Below, piece after piece: positions 14,160 through 24,775 of a stretch of DNA of 64,000 nt (its first letter is position 1; every line of letters begins with the position of its first letter). The stretch spans positions 1 through 64,000 of the forward strand of contig JAOPHQ010003472.1 of assembly GCA_030340625.1 (NCBI GenBank), written 5' to 3'. This DNA is from Merluccius polli. Lineage: Eukaryota; Chordata; Actinopteri; Gadiformes; Merlucciidae. The position numbers were made by a program, and so were the translations under genes. The notes below the pieces were generated by a model. That model did not search any database and was not told the origin of the DNA. It saw nothing but the letters and a program-made list of their open reading frames with translations.

Positions 14160-16990
14160 GCATAGCCTGAAATATATATATATATATATATATAGCCACT
14201 TTTCAAATAGGTTCTCAAACACTACCAATACAAGTAATGCAATACAAATAGAATACATTGAAATTAAACATTTGATTTTAGCCTGCCCAGAGAAGCAGCT
14301 GCCTCTCTTTTTCTTTGAGACACCAACTTTGGCAGGAGCAGAGCAGACCTGAAGGGCATTTAGGAGGCAAGGTGTGATATCTGCTTGCGTGGCCCGACTT
14401 GTCAGATACAGCTACCAATCAGATTGCCCAATACTGCTTGATCAACTTGAGGAGTACAGTTGGATAAATGCATTGCTCCCATTGGTCAAGATGGTCCAGA
14501 TGGACATGTGGGAAGCCTCTGATCACTATATCCATTGTGATGAGGAAGGGATGGGAGAGGCCATTTCACTTAACTCCAGGCAGAATATGTTTGTGTTTAA
14601 GTCGACTCCATCAGCTTCCAATTATCTCCATGGTCTAGAGTACGTCTGCACGTTCCTACTTGGATTCCAGAAGAGCTTGGGACAGTGGACCATCTGCTGA
14701 GAGTAGTGGCTCCAATATATCCAGAGATAGTGAGGTGTTATCATCCACAAAGCCAGATCTTCTGATTGGGGAACAGAGAACTACTGCTGGCCATGCTACG
14801 CCGTCTTTAAGGATAACTCGACTTTTTCAACCTGGACCCTATCTTCCCACTATTGTGGGTCTCAGTGACCAATGGGGCAACTATTTTTGAAATTGGTCCA
14901 GTATTGATCGAGAGGTCTTCAGTCGTCAGCCAAGAAATGGGCAACAATGTAAAACTATAGGGCATTAGCGTCCCATCAATATATTTACTCTAAAAGTGAT
15001 TATTTTGCCACTGACAGACTCAGATTGTCATTATAAGTGTCTGACAACATTATAGAAAGGATCCCTACAGAGAAATACAACTTTTGCCTTTACCTTTCGC
15101 TTGATGCGGTCTGTTTGTTATTGTGTCTAACCAAGTCTCGCTCAAGGGGAAGTCTCGCTCTGAACTCTTGTGATCTCAAGAATCACGAGAGTTGAGTTGT
15201 TGCAGGAAGAGAGCGGTGAAAATCCTTTAAGATTAACACTAAGCTATGCTTTCTGTAGTCCCAACACAACAAACACTTGCCTCCTCTCTCCAACTCTCAC
15301 TCATGTTTCCACCATTCTCTCACCGATCCTTCCCATAATGGAGTAAGTGAAGTCTAACAATGCTGGGTAATCATCCAGGTAATTTCAACCTCAACTCTTC
15401 CTCAAAAAGAAGGTTGGTTGTACTCTGAAGCCAAGAAGCGTTTTTGAGGTTGTTTGTTGGTAGTAATTGGCTCCCATATGCCGAGACATTCAGATGTTGA
15501 TGGTGTACTATGCAGCGACAGCATGTCCAGAGGATAGGAGACAGGACAGGAACTAGAGGCTGGAGCATGGCGCTATGTTGGGACCCCGATTGAGTCTGCG
15601 ATGATGAAAAGAGAAAAAAATGAAAACAAATTAGAACCACTGTGTCCTTTGTAAAATATTTCCAAATGATGACATTAATTGGTGTTTAGATTACTATATG
15701 AAGACTAAAATTGTAATCTTCCTTTGTCCAATTTGCCTTCCTAGAAGACTCGGGGGAACAGGTCACACCGTCTCCTGCAATTTCCAATACTGCTCAAATT
15801 CTTGGAGTGCAACTTGTTATCTTTTCCAATAACAACACCCCAGGGACCAACTGCATTCACATCGTAACACCCTGACGAAGGCTGTAACCGCTCAACCGTA
15901 CAATAAAGAAGCAGAAAAGGAGAGAGAAAGAGTGTGTGACCTTCTATCTTATTTTGCAATAACAAGACCCCAATATCCTATCTGTTACATGAAACTATGC
16001 TGCACTTCTCATCTTCTGTGACCCAATTTGTGGCATTATGAGAAACATTCCTGTATCGATCTCAGGTAGTGGATGTCACACAATCCATCAAAACACAACC
16101 CATCAAAACAACACACATATGGAGTCATACAATACACATAGACATTAACAATACACATACACATCCATGCAATACACATATGGGTAGTCTTTCTGAAAGG
16201 TATTATGCAGAATAAATTAGATTTGCAGTTCCGCAATTAAGGCTACATAACAAACTTTGAATTGTTTGTGTGTGTGTGTGAGGTGCCAACTTATTTTATT
16301 TAAAAAAGTGTGTTGGGATGTGATATCCTTGTTATTAAACATAAAAACAAAATTTGAGAACAGTGTGTTTGCATAAATTTGCTTTTACCACAACAACACT
16401 CCTTAGCGGTTTGCTATCTGAACATTTTAAACCAATAGTTACTGCCTGCCTAATTGGCTTCAAGTAAACTCTTTTCAAGGAATTCCTCAATCAATGCGTA
16501 TCATGTATCCCGGCCTTTATCGGAAAGCACTGATAAAGGCTTGGATTGATTGGATCATGACGTGGTTTTGTGTCTACAAAAATGATCCAATATCCAACCT
16601 ATTTATCTTAGTTCACTCTCGTTCTCTCTCTTGCCTGCAAACTAAGAGAGAAACAAAGTTCATGTTCTTGCGACCTCAGGCACAAGAAGAAGTCGAAACA
16701 GAATATTTAACAGATAACCAGTTGTTTTCTCCAGCAAGTCGACTGTGGACTTTTTAATGTGGACTAGGTCAGCATAACAGAAGCATAACAGAACAAATGT
16801 AGACATCAGTTTTCTTTAGTTTATACAGACAAATGTATAAACCTTTCAATTTGCTTATAAGTTTGACTGAAGGTTGGAAGTTATACGATCCAGGGAAGTC
16901 CAGACAGGAGCTATCCATTTTTGCTGGATCAGTCCGGATCTGATTTTTTAAAGCCCTCATCGTTCATCCGTTCATTCATTCATCTTTCTG
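14160..16990. other. Non-genic sequence upstream of slc25a15
   Basis: A 108-codon frame at 14374-14700 and an overlapping 76-codon frame to 14890 are not recognised; together they could be one broken ORF. No transposon ends seen. The slc25a15 promoter should lie near 16500-16990 but no TATA or GC-rich island is evident. Confidence 0.4.
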
Positions 16991-16995
16991 TTGGT

Positions 16996-17077
16996 ATGGA
17001 AGGAGAGAATTTAGTGAAGGAGAGGAATCTTCATCCTGTCATCGATGGAATCATAGATCTTACTGCAGGGGCGGCAG
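16996..17077 (+). CDS. slc25a15: slc25a15 coding exon 1
   Basis: Residues 1-27 plus one base of codon 28. It encodes the N-terminus and the start of transmembrane helix 1 (HPVIDGIIDLTAGAAG). The donor is GCAG|GTTGGT. Any 5' untranslated exon was not identified. Confidence 0.85.
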
Positions 17078-18666
17078 GTTGGTGCTCATGTTTTAGTATG
17101 TATGGTGTAGTGGCACTCGTTTAATCCTTCTTCACCGTAAGTGTACCACTTGATGGAGTAAGTCTCACACAGTATTTGTAAGGCGAGCGACGAGACAAAA
17201 TAACTTTCTTTTGAATGTTTAATTAGAAAACACAAAATTATAATATCAAACACACGGTCAAAAAACTGTGTTGCTTCCAACAATATCTGACTCCAAACTA
17301 ACCAAAGTTATGTCCAACCCTAGTTAATACTAAACAGTAACGTCATATTTATATAATCAGAAGTACAAAATATAGAAATGTTTTTATTATTAATACATTA
17401 CTAAATTATGCATTTTAGACTAACATAAACCTTGTAAATAATAATACAATTATCATTACCAATTATTAATTGTTTTCAACTAACTTATTATTATTAAGCA
17501 ACTAGTTCCTCTTTGGCTCCTACATATGGAGTAACGTTCATTGTTTGAGGGAGGACATTTAAGGCAGCCTGGCAATCTTGCTATGCAAATCATTTGAAGA
17601 AGATCTAAGCAAGGTTTTCAGCTGGTATCCTTTTATTCATCTTATAGTGATTGATTCTTATACTGGCTTTGGATATCATTTATTGGGTTTTTTGGCACCT
17701 ATTTGTATAACATTTGTTAAGTTTGATTTACTTATTTTGTAAAAGTTCATGGATGGACGCGTGCACACACACACAAACACACACAATTGCAATTAACACA
17801 ACCACAAACAAATGCAAGCAGATAAAGGGCTTCATTGATGGCTTGTGTTTCTCGGCAGGGGGTGCGGCCTGTGTGCTGAGCGGCCAGCCATGTGATACAG
17901 TAAAGGTGAAACTGCAGACATTTCCCACTCTTTACAGGGGCGTGGCCGACTGCTTCTATCGGACGTGGAAGGAGACAGGAGTACGAGGTCAGTAAAAAGT
18001 AAATGTCAGTAAAAATGTCTGAAACATCCATAGGTAGAAATTCAGGTTCCAGGAAGTCTACCATTATATTTTGAGTCTACCATCTAGAATTAACCAGTGA
18101 GAACCTTTACTTGAAATAAAAAAAACCTTCTTGTTATAAATCCTCGCTGTGTTTTTTTTGTCTTGTTGAAGTTGTTGAAGCATTACATTTTTTGTATTAC
18201 ATTTTGAATGGCATATCTTTGGATTTAGCTTCTCATGGTCCTATTGTCTACCTTCCTCTTCCTCCCACTGGTCATCTGAAGGTTTATATCAAGGTACAGG
18301 GGCAGCCCTGCTCGCCAACGCAGGGGAAAATGCCATCCTGTTTGCCTGCTATGGAAGTTGTCAGAAAATTGTCAGACAGACACTGGGAATGGACTCACAT
18401 CAAGAGCTAAGGTGAGTGCCTGTGTGCCATTTCTGTCTGTGTACATACGTATTGATCGTACAGCAAGAAGTCGTTGAGCAAGACACTGCTTACAAGGTGG
18501 TTGTTGCCTTCAGCAGGACTGTGCCGTGTGTGTGGGTGTGCATGTGTACCTAGACATACAAACATGCATGCAGGTCTACCTATAGAAATATATATATGCC
18601 TGCATGCATGCATGTGTACCTAGAAATACATACATGCATGTATGCATGCATGCATGCATGTATATA

Positions 18667-18716
<50 letters not shown>

Positions 18717-21152
18717 TGAGGTATCTCTACATGCATTAATGCATGTCTACCTAGAAAAAAATGCATCCATGTCTAACTAGAAGTGCATACATGCATGTGT
18801 ACCTAGCAATACATACATGCATACATGTGTACCTAACAATACATGCATGCATGTGTATCTAGAAATGCATTTATGCATGACTGTACACCTTGCGTTCTTC
18901 AACTCCGACTTCTTCCTCCAGTCCTCTCCATAATGCTCTGGCTGGCTCACTGGCTGCTGTGGTCTCCTCGGTGGTTCTGTGCCCTACGGAGCTGGTCAAG
19001 TGCCGCCTGCAGGCCCACACTGAGATGAGGACACTGGGCAGGACGTCTTTGAATGCAGGGAGGTGAGCTTGGTGATATATAACTTAAAGATATATAGGTT
19101 AAAGATGGAAAGATTGGATAGATCTGGGACAACAGACTGTCAGTCATCAACTGTTCTAAAGTCGATCACTTAAAGTTGCTCTTTGACCATTGGCAGTAAA
19201 CATTTTGAGAGGGAAGAGGGGATTGGATAATGCCATTTATGCATGGCTTAATAGGAAAAACATTAGTCAATGTTACAACAGGTTAGTGTTCCCATATGTG
19301 TCACATGCTAAAAATGTGGTGTCAATATCTCCCACTCTCTATATTCTCTCTCTCTGTCTCTCTTTCTCTCGCTCTCTCCCTCTCTCCAGTTCCTCTTGGT
19401 CAGTTGTGCGCTCAGTGCTGCAGTCTGAGGGTCCGCTGGGTCTGCTGCAGGGTCTCACCTCGACATGGCTTAGAGAGGTCATGCCTCACTTCCTGCTTCC
19501 ACTCTATGACTCATGTGCTCAATCGGAGCCACATTGTTCATTAAGGAATCCTAGTGTTGCAGTCTGACACTCACACAAAGCATTGAGTACTGCATTTATA
19601 TAGCTTTTCACCGAAGGCGGTGTCAGCCATGCAAGACAACATCCTGCTCGTCGGGAGCAGTTAGGGTAGGTTGTCTTGCTCAGGGACACCTCGACAGTCA
19701 GCTAGGGGGATCAAACCAGCAGCCCGTCGGTTGCCACAACCCGCTCTACCTGCTGAGCCACTGCCGCCCCTTTAATGAGCAAGACACATGAGAAGGAGTT
19801 CATAAGTCTTTAAAATATAAAGTGACAGACTGGAGGGAAGGATGTGGATCATTGTATAAGGTGTCCATATTTAGTAGGTCCTTCACTACAGAATATTCAG
19901 GCCTGGAGTGTCCAGTGAACACAAACAACACTTCACCCGATATACCATAGATCTTCTTTAGCTATAATACTAGCATGGATAACCAAGACTATACCAGCCA
20001 TCTTTCTATTTAGTAGAAACCAGAACTAAGAAGGCAAATAAGTTGGTTCAAAGCTTTTACTTTGTTAACCTAAAATGTTCCTCCTCTTTACCTTCAATGT
20101 TGTTTTTATTTCAACTCTCATTCACTCACTCTCAGAGACTAAGTATCGAAAACAGATGCAAAAACAAGTTTTGGATAAAGAAAGCAGCCTAATTAATAGT
20201 GATATTTTCCGATACAGGTTCCTGGCTATTTCTTTTTCTTTGGTGGATATGAAGTCAGTCGCTCGTTTCTTATGCCACAAAGAGGAAACCATCTTGGTAA
20301 GACATTAAACTATTTTGTGTCTGTTTCAAATCAGTCAAAGGATATATTCATTATTTTATTTTAACTATTTTTATTGATATTATTATATCCATAATAGTCC
20401 CTCTAGAGATCCATAATGCTGGGTCCATTGAATGGAATAGTAGTAGTATTGATACTAATGTTATTATTAACAGTAACGGTAACAATATTCAGTTACCGTT
20501 CAGTTTGTGCCCTTCCGTATGAAAAGGAGGTGATGTCATTGCATTTTTTTAGGATGCAGTTATCAGAACTCCCTTTACCTCTAGATGCCATGTCCTTATT
20601 GGTTAGTGGCGGTGTGGGCGGAGCTGCATTCTGGTTGGCTGTCTACCCCATTGACTCTGTGAAGACACGGATTCAAGTCCAGACAATGTCCGGGCCGCAG
20701 CCTGGCTTCACGGCTACGTTCCTGCAAATTGTTCGGACCGAAGGTGAGCCCTCATTGTGTAGTTGTGTAGATGTTTTATGTGGGAGAGCTTTGAAATATG
20801 TATATGTGTATGTATTTGATTGCATGGTAATTTGTCATTTGTCTGTAACTCTTCAACAACAACTATGTCTCTTTTCATTGATGTTATAAATATTATGTTA
20901 TATGATGGAACTAGATATCATCAGAGATTTTGGTTAAATAAATTATATATTATATCTTGATGAAGTTGCCAAGGAGAGCAGCATTGATTGGATTGACAGC
21001 TGTGGTGTTTCTAAGCAGGAGTGTGGGCATTGTACCGTGGCCTGACGCCCACCGTGCTGCGGGCCTTCCCCTCCAACGGGGCTCTGTTCCTGGCCTACGA
21101 GTGGACCAAGAGAGTCCTTGGGGAGGCCGCCTCCACACACAGCAGAGATTGA
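16996..21152 (+). CDS. slc25a15: Mitochondrial ornithine carrier (SLC25A15/ORNT1-like), 8 coding exons, 319 aa
   Basis: Coding exons are 16996-17077, 17859-17987, 18282-18411, 18922-19062, 19390-19477, 20218-20296, 20567-20743 and 21019-21152. All introns are GT-AG, phases agree across every junction, and the total is 960 nt including TGA. The protein has the three SLC25 repeats, with signatures PCDTVK (residues 38-43), PTELVK (135-140) and PIDSVK (244-249). LTAGAAGG, VPGYFFFFGGYE, SGGVGG and RAFPSNGALFLAYE are typical of ORNT1, which exchanges cytosolic ornithine for matrix citrulline across the inner mitochondrial membrane in the urea cycle. At 319 aa it is slightly longer than human ORNT1 (301 aa) because of about 11 extra N-terminal residues. 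ATG 16996 is the first ATG in its frame; the frame extends upstream only without ATG. In the second half of repeat 1, GTGAAL replaces the GTSPAL seen in the human protein. Fish have slc25a15 paralogues and I cannot say which this is. AATAAA at 21486-21491 is a plausible polyadenylation signal. Confidence 0.93.
17859..17987 (+). CDS. slc25a15: slc25a15 coding exon 2
   Basis: Residues 28-70. It finishes helix 1 and carries the first carrier signature PCDTVK followed by VKLQTFP, then the matrix loop YRGVADCFYRTWKETGVRG. The acceptor is CTCGGCAG|GG and the donor is CGAG|GTCAGT. The intron before it contains a short CA tract. Confidence 0.93.
18282..18411 (+). CDS. slc25a15: slc25a15 coding exon 3
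   Basis: Residues 71-113, reading GLYQGTGAALLANAGENA then ILFACYGSCQKIVRQTLG. It covers the end of repeat 1 and the link to repeat 2. The acceptor is ATCTGAAG|GT and the donor is CTAAG|GTGAGT. A naive reading in the adjacent frame gives a spurious ORF. Confidence 0.92.
18527..18880 (+). repeat. Minisatellite in slc25a15 intron 3
   Basis: Imperfect units of roughly 27-36 bases built on CATGCATGTGTACCTAGAAA, at least eight copies, interrupted by a (TA)n tract at 18669-18716. Confidence 0.85.
18922..19062 (+). CDS. slc25a15: slc25a15 coding exon 4
   Basis: Residues 114-160. It encodes helix 3 (LHNALAGSLAAVVSSVVL) and the second signature PTELVK, followed by CRLQAHTEMRTLGR. The acceptor is CTTCCTCCAG|T and the donor is GGGAG|GTGAGC. 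Confidence 0.94.
19292..19389 (+). repeat. Dispersed CT-seeding repeat, copy 1
   Basis: The core CCATATGTGTCACATGCTAA and following CTCCCACTCTCTATATT match copy 2 at 25459 (49 of 54 positions by eye). The CT-rich tail runs into the exon 5 acceptor of slc25a15. Confidence 0.8.
19390..19477 (+). CDS. slc25a15: slc25a15 coding exon 5
   Basis: Residues 161-190 (SSWSVVRSVLQSEGPLGLL then QGLTSTWLRE), the amphipathic matrix helix of repeat 2 and the start of helix 4. The acceptor CTCTCTCCAG|T sits directly at the end of a CT microsatellite that belongs to a dispersed repeat. The donor is GAGAG|GTCATG, a non-optimal site after phase 0; the next exon completes the REVPGYF motif. Confidence 0.9.
19580..19770 (-). 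mobile_element. tRNA-derived SINE in slc25a15 intron 5
   Basis: On the minus strand it begins GGGGCGGCAGTGGCTCAGC with A box TGGCTCAGCAGG and B box GGTTTGATCCC, then GTCGAGGTGTCCCTGAGC, and ends GCTATATAAATGCAG. Antisense to the host gene. Confidence 0.82.
20218..20296 (+). CDS. slc25a15: slc25a15 coding exon 6
   Basis: Residues 191-216 (VPGYFFFFGGYEVSRSFL then MPQRGNHL), helix 4 of the carrier fold. The acceptor is CGATACAG|GT and the donor is CTTG|GTAAGA. Confidence 0.93.
20567..20743 (+). CDS. slc25a15: slc25a15 coding exon 7
   Basis: Residues 217-275. It encodes ELPLPLDAMSLLVSGGVGG, helix 5 and the third signature PIDSVK (244-249), then TRIQVQTMSG. Three AG dinucleotides lie within 16 bases (20551-20552, 20558-20559, 20565-20566). 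Only the third gives an exon in frame with exon 6. The donor is GAAG|GTGAGC. Confidence 0.92.
21019..21152 (+). CDS. slc25a15: slc25a15 coding exon 8 (terminal)
   Basis: Residues 276-319 and TGA at 21150-21152. It encodes VWALYRGLTPTVLRAFPSN then GALFLAYEWTKRVLGEAA and a short tail. The acceptor is TCTAAGCAG|GA. A CA and then a CT microsatellite begin within 60 bases of the stop, so they lie in the 3' UTR. Confidence 0.94.
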
Positions 21153-21189
21153 CATGTGCAATACACGCCTCACATGAGGCTGAACCTGA

Positions 21190-21465
<276 letters not shown>

Positions 21466-21485
21466 ACAACCTTGTGTTTCTGCCG

Positions 21486-21491
21486 AATAAA
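21486..21491 (+). terminator. Candidate polyadenylation signal of slc25a15
   Basis: AATAAA about 330 bases after the stop codon, just past the CA and CT microsatellites of the presumed 3' UTR. Position and motif are the only evidence. Confidence 0.5.
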
Positions 21492-21713
21492 TAGCTTGGT
21501 GCATTGCTAAAATTCCACTGATCACGTCATTCAATGAGGAATTGTGTTTTATTTATTGAATGATTGTTGATTGTGTCACTAAACACAATAATTATGCTGA
21601 TAATATTCATACATATTGTGTTAGGTTCTACATGTCTGGTGTTGTTGGCCTCATTTGGATGGATTGTGTAGTCAGTAGGCTAATGTGACAAACATTGCAT
21701 TGATCGATATAGC

Positions 21714-23341
21714 TAGGGATGTCCGATATTGGCTTTTTTACCGATAACCGATATTGTTCAACTCTTAATTTCCGATACCGATATCAGCCGATACCGATAC
21801 CGATATATGCGGCCACGTGAAAAAAAAAAATGAAAAAAAAAAGGAGTGGAGGAGTGAACGGTGATTGTGAAATTGTTCTGCTTTACTGTTTACATTTATG
21901 TGAAACCTGAGAGTTTAAGTTTTGAAGAACACAGCCTGCTAAAGTAATAGTTCACAGTATGGTAATGTGTAAGTTATTTATTTCTATTGTGCATGCTTAA
22001 CACAGGGACAGATCAGGGACAGGTCTTCCAGCAAAAGGGCAGAATAAACCCCTTAAAACCTGAAGAGACAAAGGTAGTCCACCCTTTGTTCTCAAAGAAA
22101 GGGAGATGTGGTATTATGGTATAATAGTGTAAGCAGTGCCTTTATTTTGAAGTGATGGCGGAGTTCCGGTCATGCGCACTAGCCGACTGCGGCGGTAGCG
22201 AGGTGTAAAAATAAACACAGACTCCAAATACGTCGTTCGAACGAACCAGTTATCGAGAATAACTTGACAACCTCCGCTTTACACTCATTGCAATAGGCTT
22301 TATGCCGAGCGGAAGTGTGGATTAATAAATAAAAACAAAACAGCGGTAAAAGCTAGCGTGTGTGTCCGGGAGAGGGCTGCTCTCCTCGGACACATTACTC
22401 TGAAGCCCCGGTGACGGTCTGGAAGGATTAATAAATAAAATAATGTGAGCGGTACAGCGGACCTGAACCGGTTGTGATGAGACTGTTTCGCAGAATGCGT
22501 TAGTATGTTGCGCTGACCCCTATTTTACTATTCAACGTAGAAACTTTGAAATAACTCCAAACCACCGACATAACCACAGCTACAACTAGCGTCCCGCTAC
22601 ACGGCCGCACAGCCCAGAGCTGTGTCTGAAATCGCGCACTTACGTAAGTGCACTTACATTTAGTGCACTTCATTATCCATACAGTACACTTACTTATAGG
22701 TGCAGTGCTCTCATTTCTACAGTGCACTGTCAAAACAGCCTTCGCACACCTACCGGAAATGAGTTCGCAGTTTGACGTTTTTTTTTTTTGTTGCCGTTTT
22801 CCTCCTGGCGGAAAACGGCATACCGCTAAGTTTATTTACCTATGAAATATATTAATATATATTAATTTACATATTCAATACTATTTTACATTTGTAGAGC
22901 GTGTTGGTCTCAACTGTTACTATGGTTACTCCTGTGTGTCCTCCATTTTTGATTCCGCCCCTTCCGCTACGTAGACAAAATGGCGGCCGTTGAGTGCGGA
23001 AAGTGTCCATCGGTCCACACTCACATTTTAGATCGTTTTGAGTGCGCCACCGGCGTATTTCCAGTGCACTGCATTTTGGCACACTCAACGCTTTTGCGCA
23101 AAGTGCACTCAAAAAAGTAAGTGTAAGTATAGAAGTGCGCGATTTCAGACACACCACAGGCTTGTTATTGAGACGGCGCGGCGCGTTTGATGATGTCATC
23201 AAACCACGTCCTCACTTGAAACATAACAGATGTCTGAAATTATTTCAAAATCGATTTCGGTATCGGTTAAAAAACCGATACCGATATTTTCCGATATTGA
23301 TTTTTTATGCCAATATCGGCCGATAATATCGGACATCCCTA
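21714..23341. mobile_element. hAT-like inverted-repeat element, 1.63 kb, with a second element inside
   Basis: Ends read TAGGGATGTCCGATATT and the inverse AATATCGGACATCCCTA. Both subterminal regions are packed with CCGATA/TATCGG words. No clean 8-bp duplication is visible, so superfamily assignment rests on the terminal sequence. No transposase ORF remains. Confidence 0.75.
22621..23153. mobile_element. Nested inverted-repeat element, 533 bp
   Basis: Starts TGTGTCTGAAATCGCGCAC and ends with its inverse. Subterminal GTGCACTTA/AAGTGCAC words repeat in both arms. It lies wholly inside the element at 21714-23341. Flanks (CCCAGAGC and CCACAGGC) match at 5 of 8 positions only. Confidence 0.7.
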
Positions 23342-24180
23342 AGCTTGGGTCTAGAGTCAGAAAGACCTTTTTCTGTGGATACCTGAGCACCAGCAGCAAA
23401 TCAAGCCAATGGATGCAACAGCACAATCACAGTGCAATAGATCTTCCATGGAATAAAGCACACAACATTGATACAGAATAAGTAGCAGAAGCAGTACCAG
23501 AGGCACTCTCAATTTGATCTGTATTTTCTTTCCTACATGAACATATTGCATGGATGTAGTTTCATGTAGCCGAACATTAGTCGAGAAGTGCAAAGTCAAA
23601 TAAAATGAAGGCAACAAAGTAAACAATTCCAATTTAGTGGCATTAATCTTCGCTTTGCTGTTTGGTTATTGGCATTGTTTTCTATTAAAATGCAAATGTG
23701 TGTGTGAATGTGAGTGTGTGTTTGTGTGCCTGTGTATGTGCATGTATGTGTGTGTGCGTGTGTGTGTGTGACCTTGCACATGCACCTTACAAACAAGATG
23801 AAGTAGAAGCTGCAGGGGTGACTGTCCAGAACAAAATGGACAACTATCACAAAATACAGTACATCCCAATAGAACTTAGTTGTGAATAGCAGATGAATGC
23901 CTGGAATACAATATAATACAATACAATAAAATAGCAGTGTACTGTTACTTTGTAGCGCCAGGGAACTGGTTTTTAGTTTTCCAGACACTGATCTAGCCTG
24001 TTCTCAGTGCATGTGTTGCTCTTGTGCTCCTGTAGGTATACTGTAGCTTCTCCAAAGACACACAGGTTTACACTTCAAGAACCAAATCCCTCCTAGGTGT
24101 GTGTGTGTGTGCGTGTGCGTGTGTGTTTCCCTGCAATAGATTGTCCCAAAAGTCCCATCGAAACTCTCCTATAGCCTAAT

Positions 24181-24420
24181 GCGACAGCAGTAGCTCAGGA
24201 TGATGCATCGTTGGTTCGATTTCCATGTCATGCCAGCTACCCCTCTGTTTGTACCAGGTCGAGGTGTCCCTCATCACTGATATGAGCTGATGGTGACTTT
24301 GTGTGTGGGGGCATCACCACCATCCATATCTAAATGTGAATGAGAGCCATTTGTTCTGACTGAGTGGCTGTAGTGGCTACAAAAAGGGCCAATATAAATG
24401 CAGCCCATTTAGGATTAATT
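24181..24420 (+). mobile_element. tRNA-derived SINE, diverged
   Basis: Starts GCGACAGCAGTAGCTCAGG (A-box-like) with B-box-like GGTTCGATTTCC, then CGAGGTGTCCCTCATC shared with the SINE at 19580-19770, and an end AATATAAATGCAGCCC. Confidence 0.7.
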
Positions 24421-24610
24421 TATCGCTAGGATGGGCTTCCAGACCAGGAATATGTGGTCATGGGTGGGTGGATGGATGAGTGGATTGATGGATGGATGAA
24501 TGAGTGAATTGATGGGTATATGGATGGATGCCAGCACCATGGCTACCTGCCTTGCACTGTTGGTTTCTTTGGAAGCTAAACAAGGCTGGTCTGGTCCATC
24601 CGTGGATGGG

Positions 24611-24775
24611 AGACCAGAAGGTGCTGGTAGAGGTGTTGGGGGACCAGTAGGGGGTGTTGTGTAATAGACCAGATGGTGCTGGTAGAGGTGTTGGAGGGCC
24701 AGTAGGGGGTGTTGTGTAATAGACCAGATGGTGCTGGTAGAGGTGTTGGAGGGCCAGTAGGGGGTGCTCATCCCT
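24611..24775 (+). repeat. 55-bp tandem repeat inside the SINE
   Basis: Units start at 24611, 24666 and 24721 (period exactly 55), each with AGACCAGAWGGTGCTGGTAG and a CTCF-like CCAGTAGGGGGTG word. Confidence 0.92.
24644..24769 (+). promoter_or_regulatory. Three CTCF-like motifs in the SINE tandem repeat
   Basis: CCAGTAGGGGGTGTTG at 24644-24659 and 24699-24714, and CCAGTAGGGGGTGCTC at 24754-24769, all plus strand. They match the CTCF core (CCASYAGRKGGCRS) except for T in place of C at one core position. Binding is inferred. Confidence 0.45.

Noticed and set aside
15780..15950. Possible LINE tail with CCTGACGAAGGC
   Set aside because: Resembles a common fish repeat word, but I could not see flanking structure or coding remnants to support a call.
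16921..16995. Upstream extension of the slc25a15 N-terminus
   Set aside because: The frame is open but begins with TTG, not ATG. ATG 16996 is closer to the start in related proteins.
18192..18410. 72-codon ORF over slc25a15 exon 3
   Set aside because: It is read in the wrong frame; the spliced frame gives the conserved carrier sequence.
19700..19770. tRNA gene on the minus strand
   Set aside because: A and B boxes are present, but there is no complete cloverleaf and the sequence continues as a known-type SINE; same for 24181.
24555..24625. 5S rRNA gene
   Set aside because: Only part of the 5S sequence is recognisable, diverged and followed by a SINE body, an L2-like tail and a target duplication. 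It is a 5S-derived SINE.
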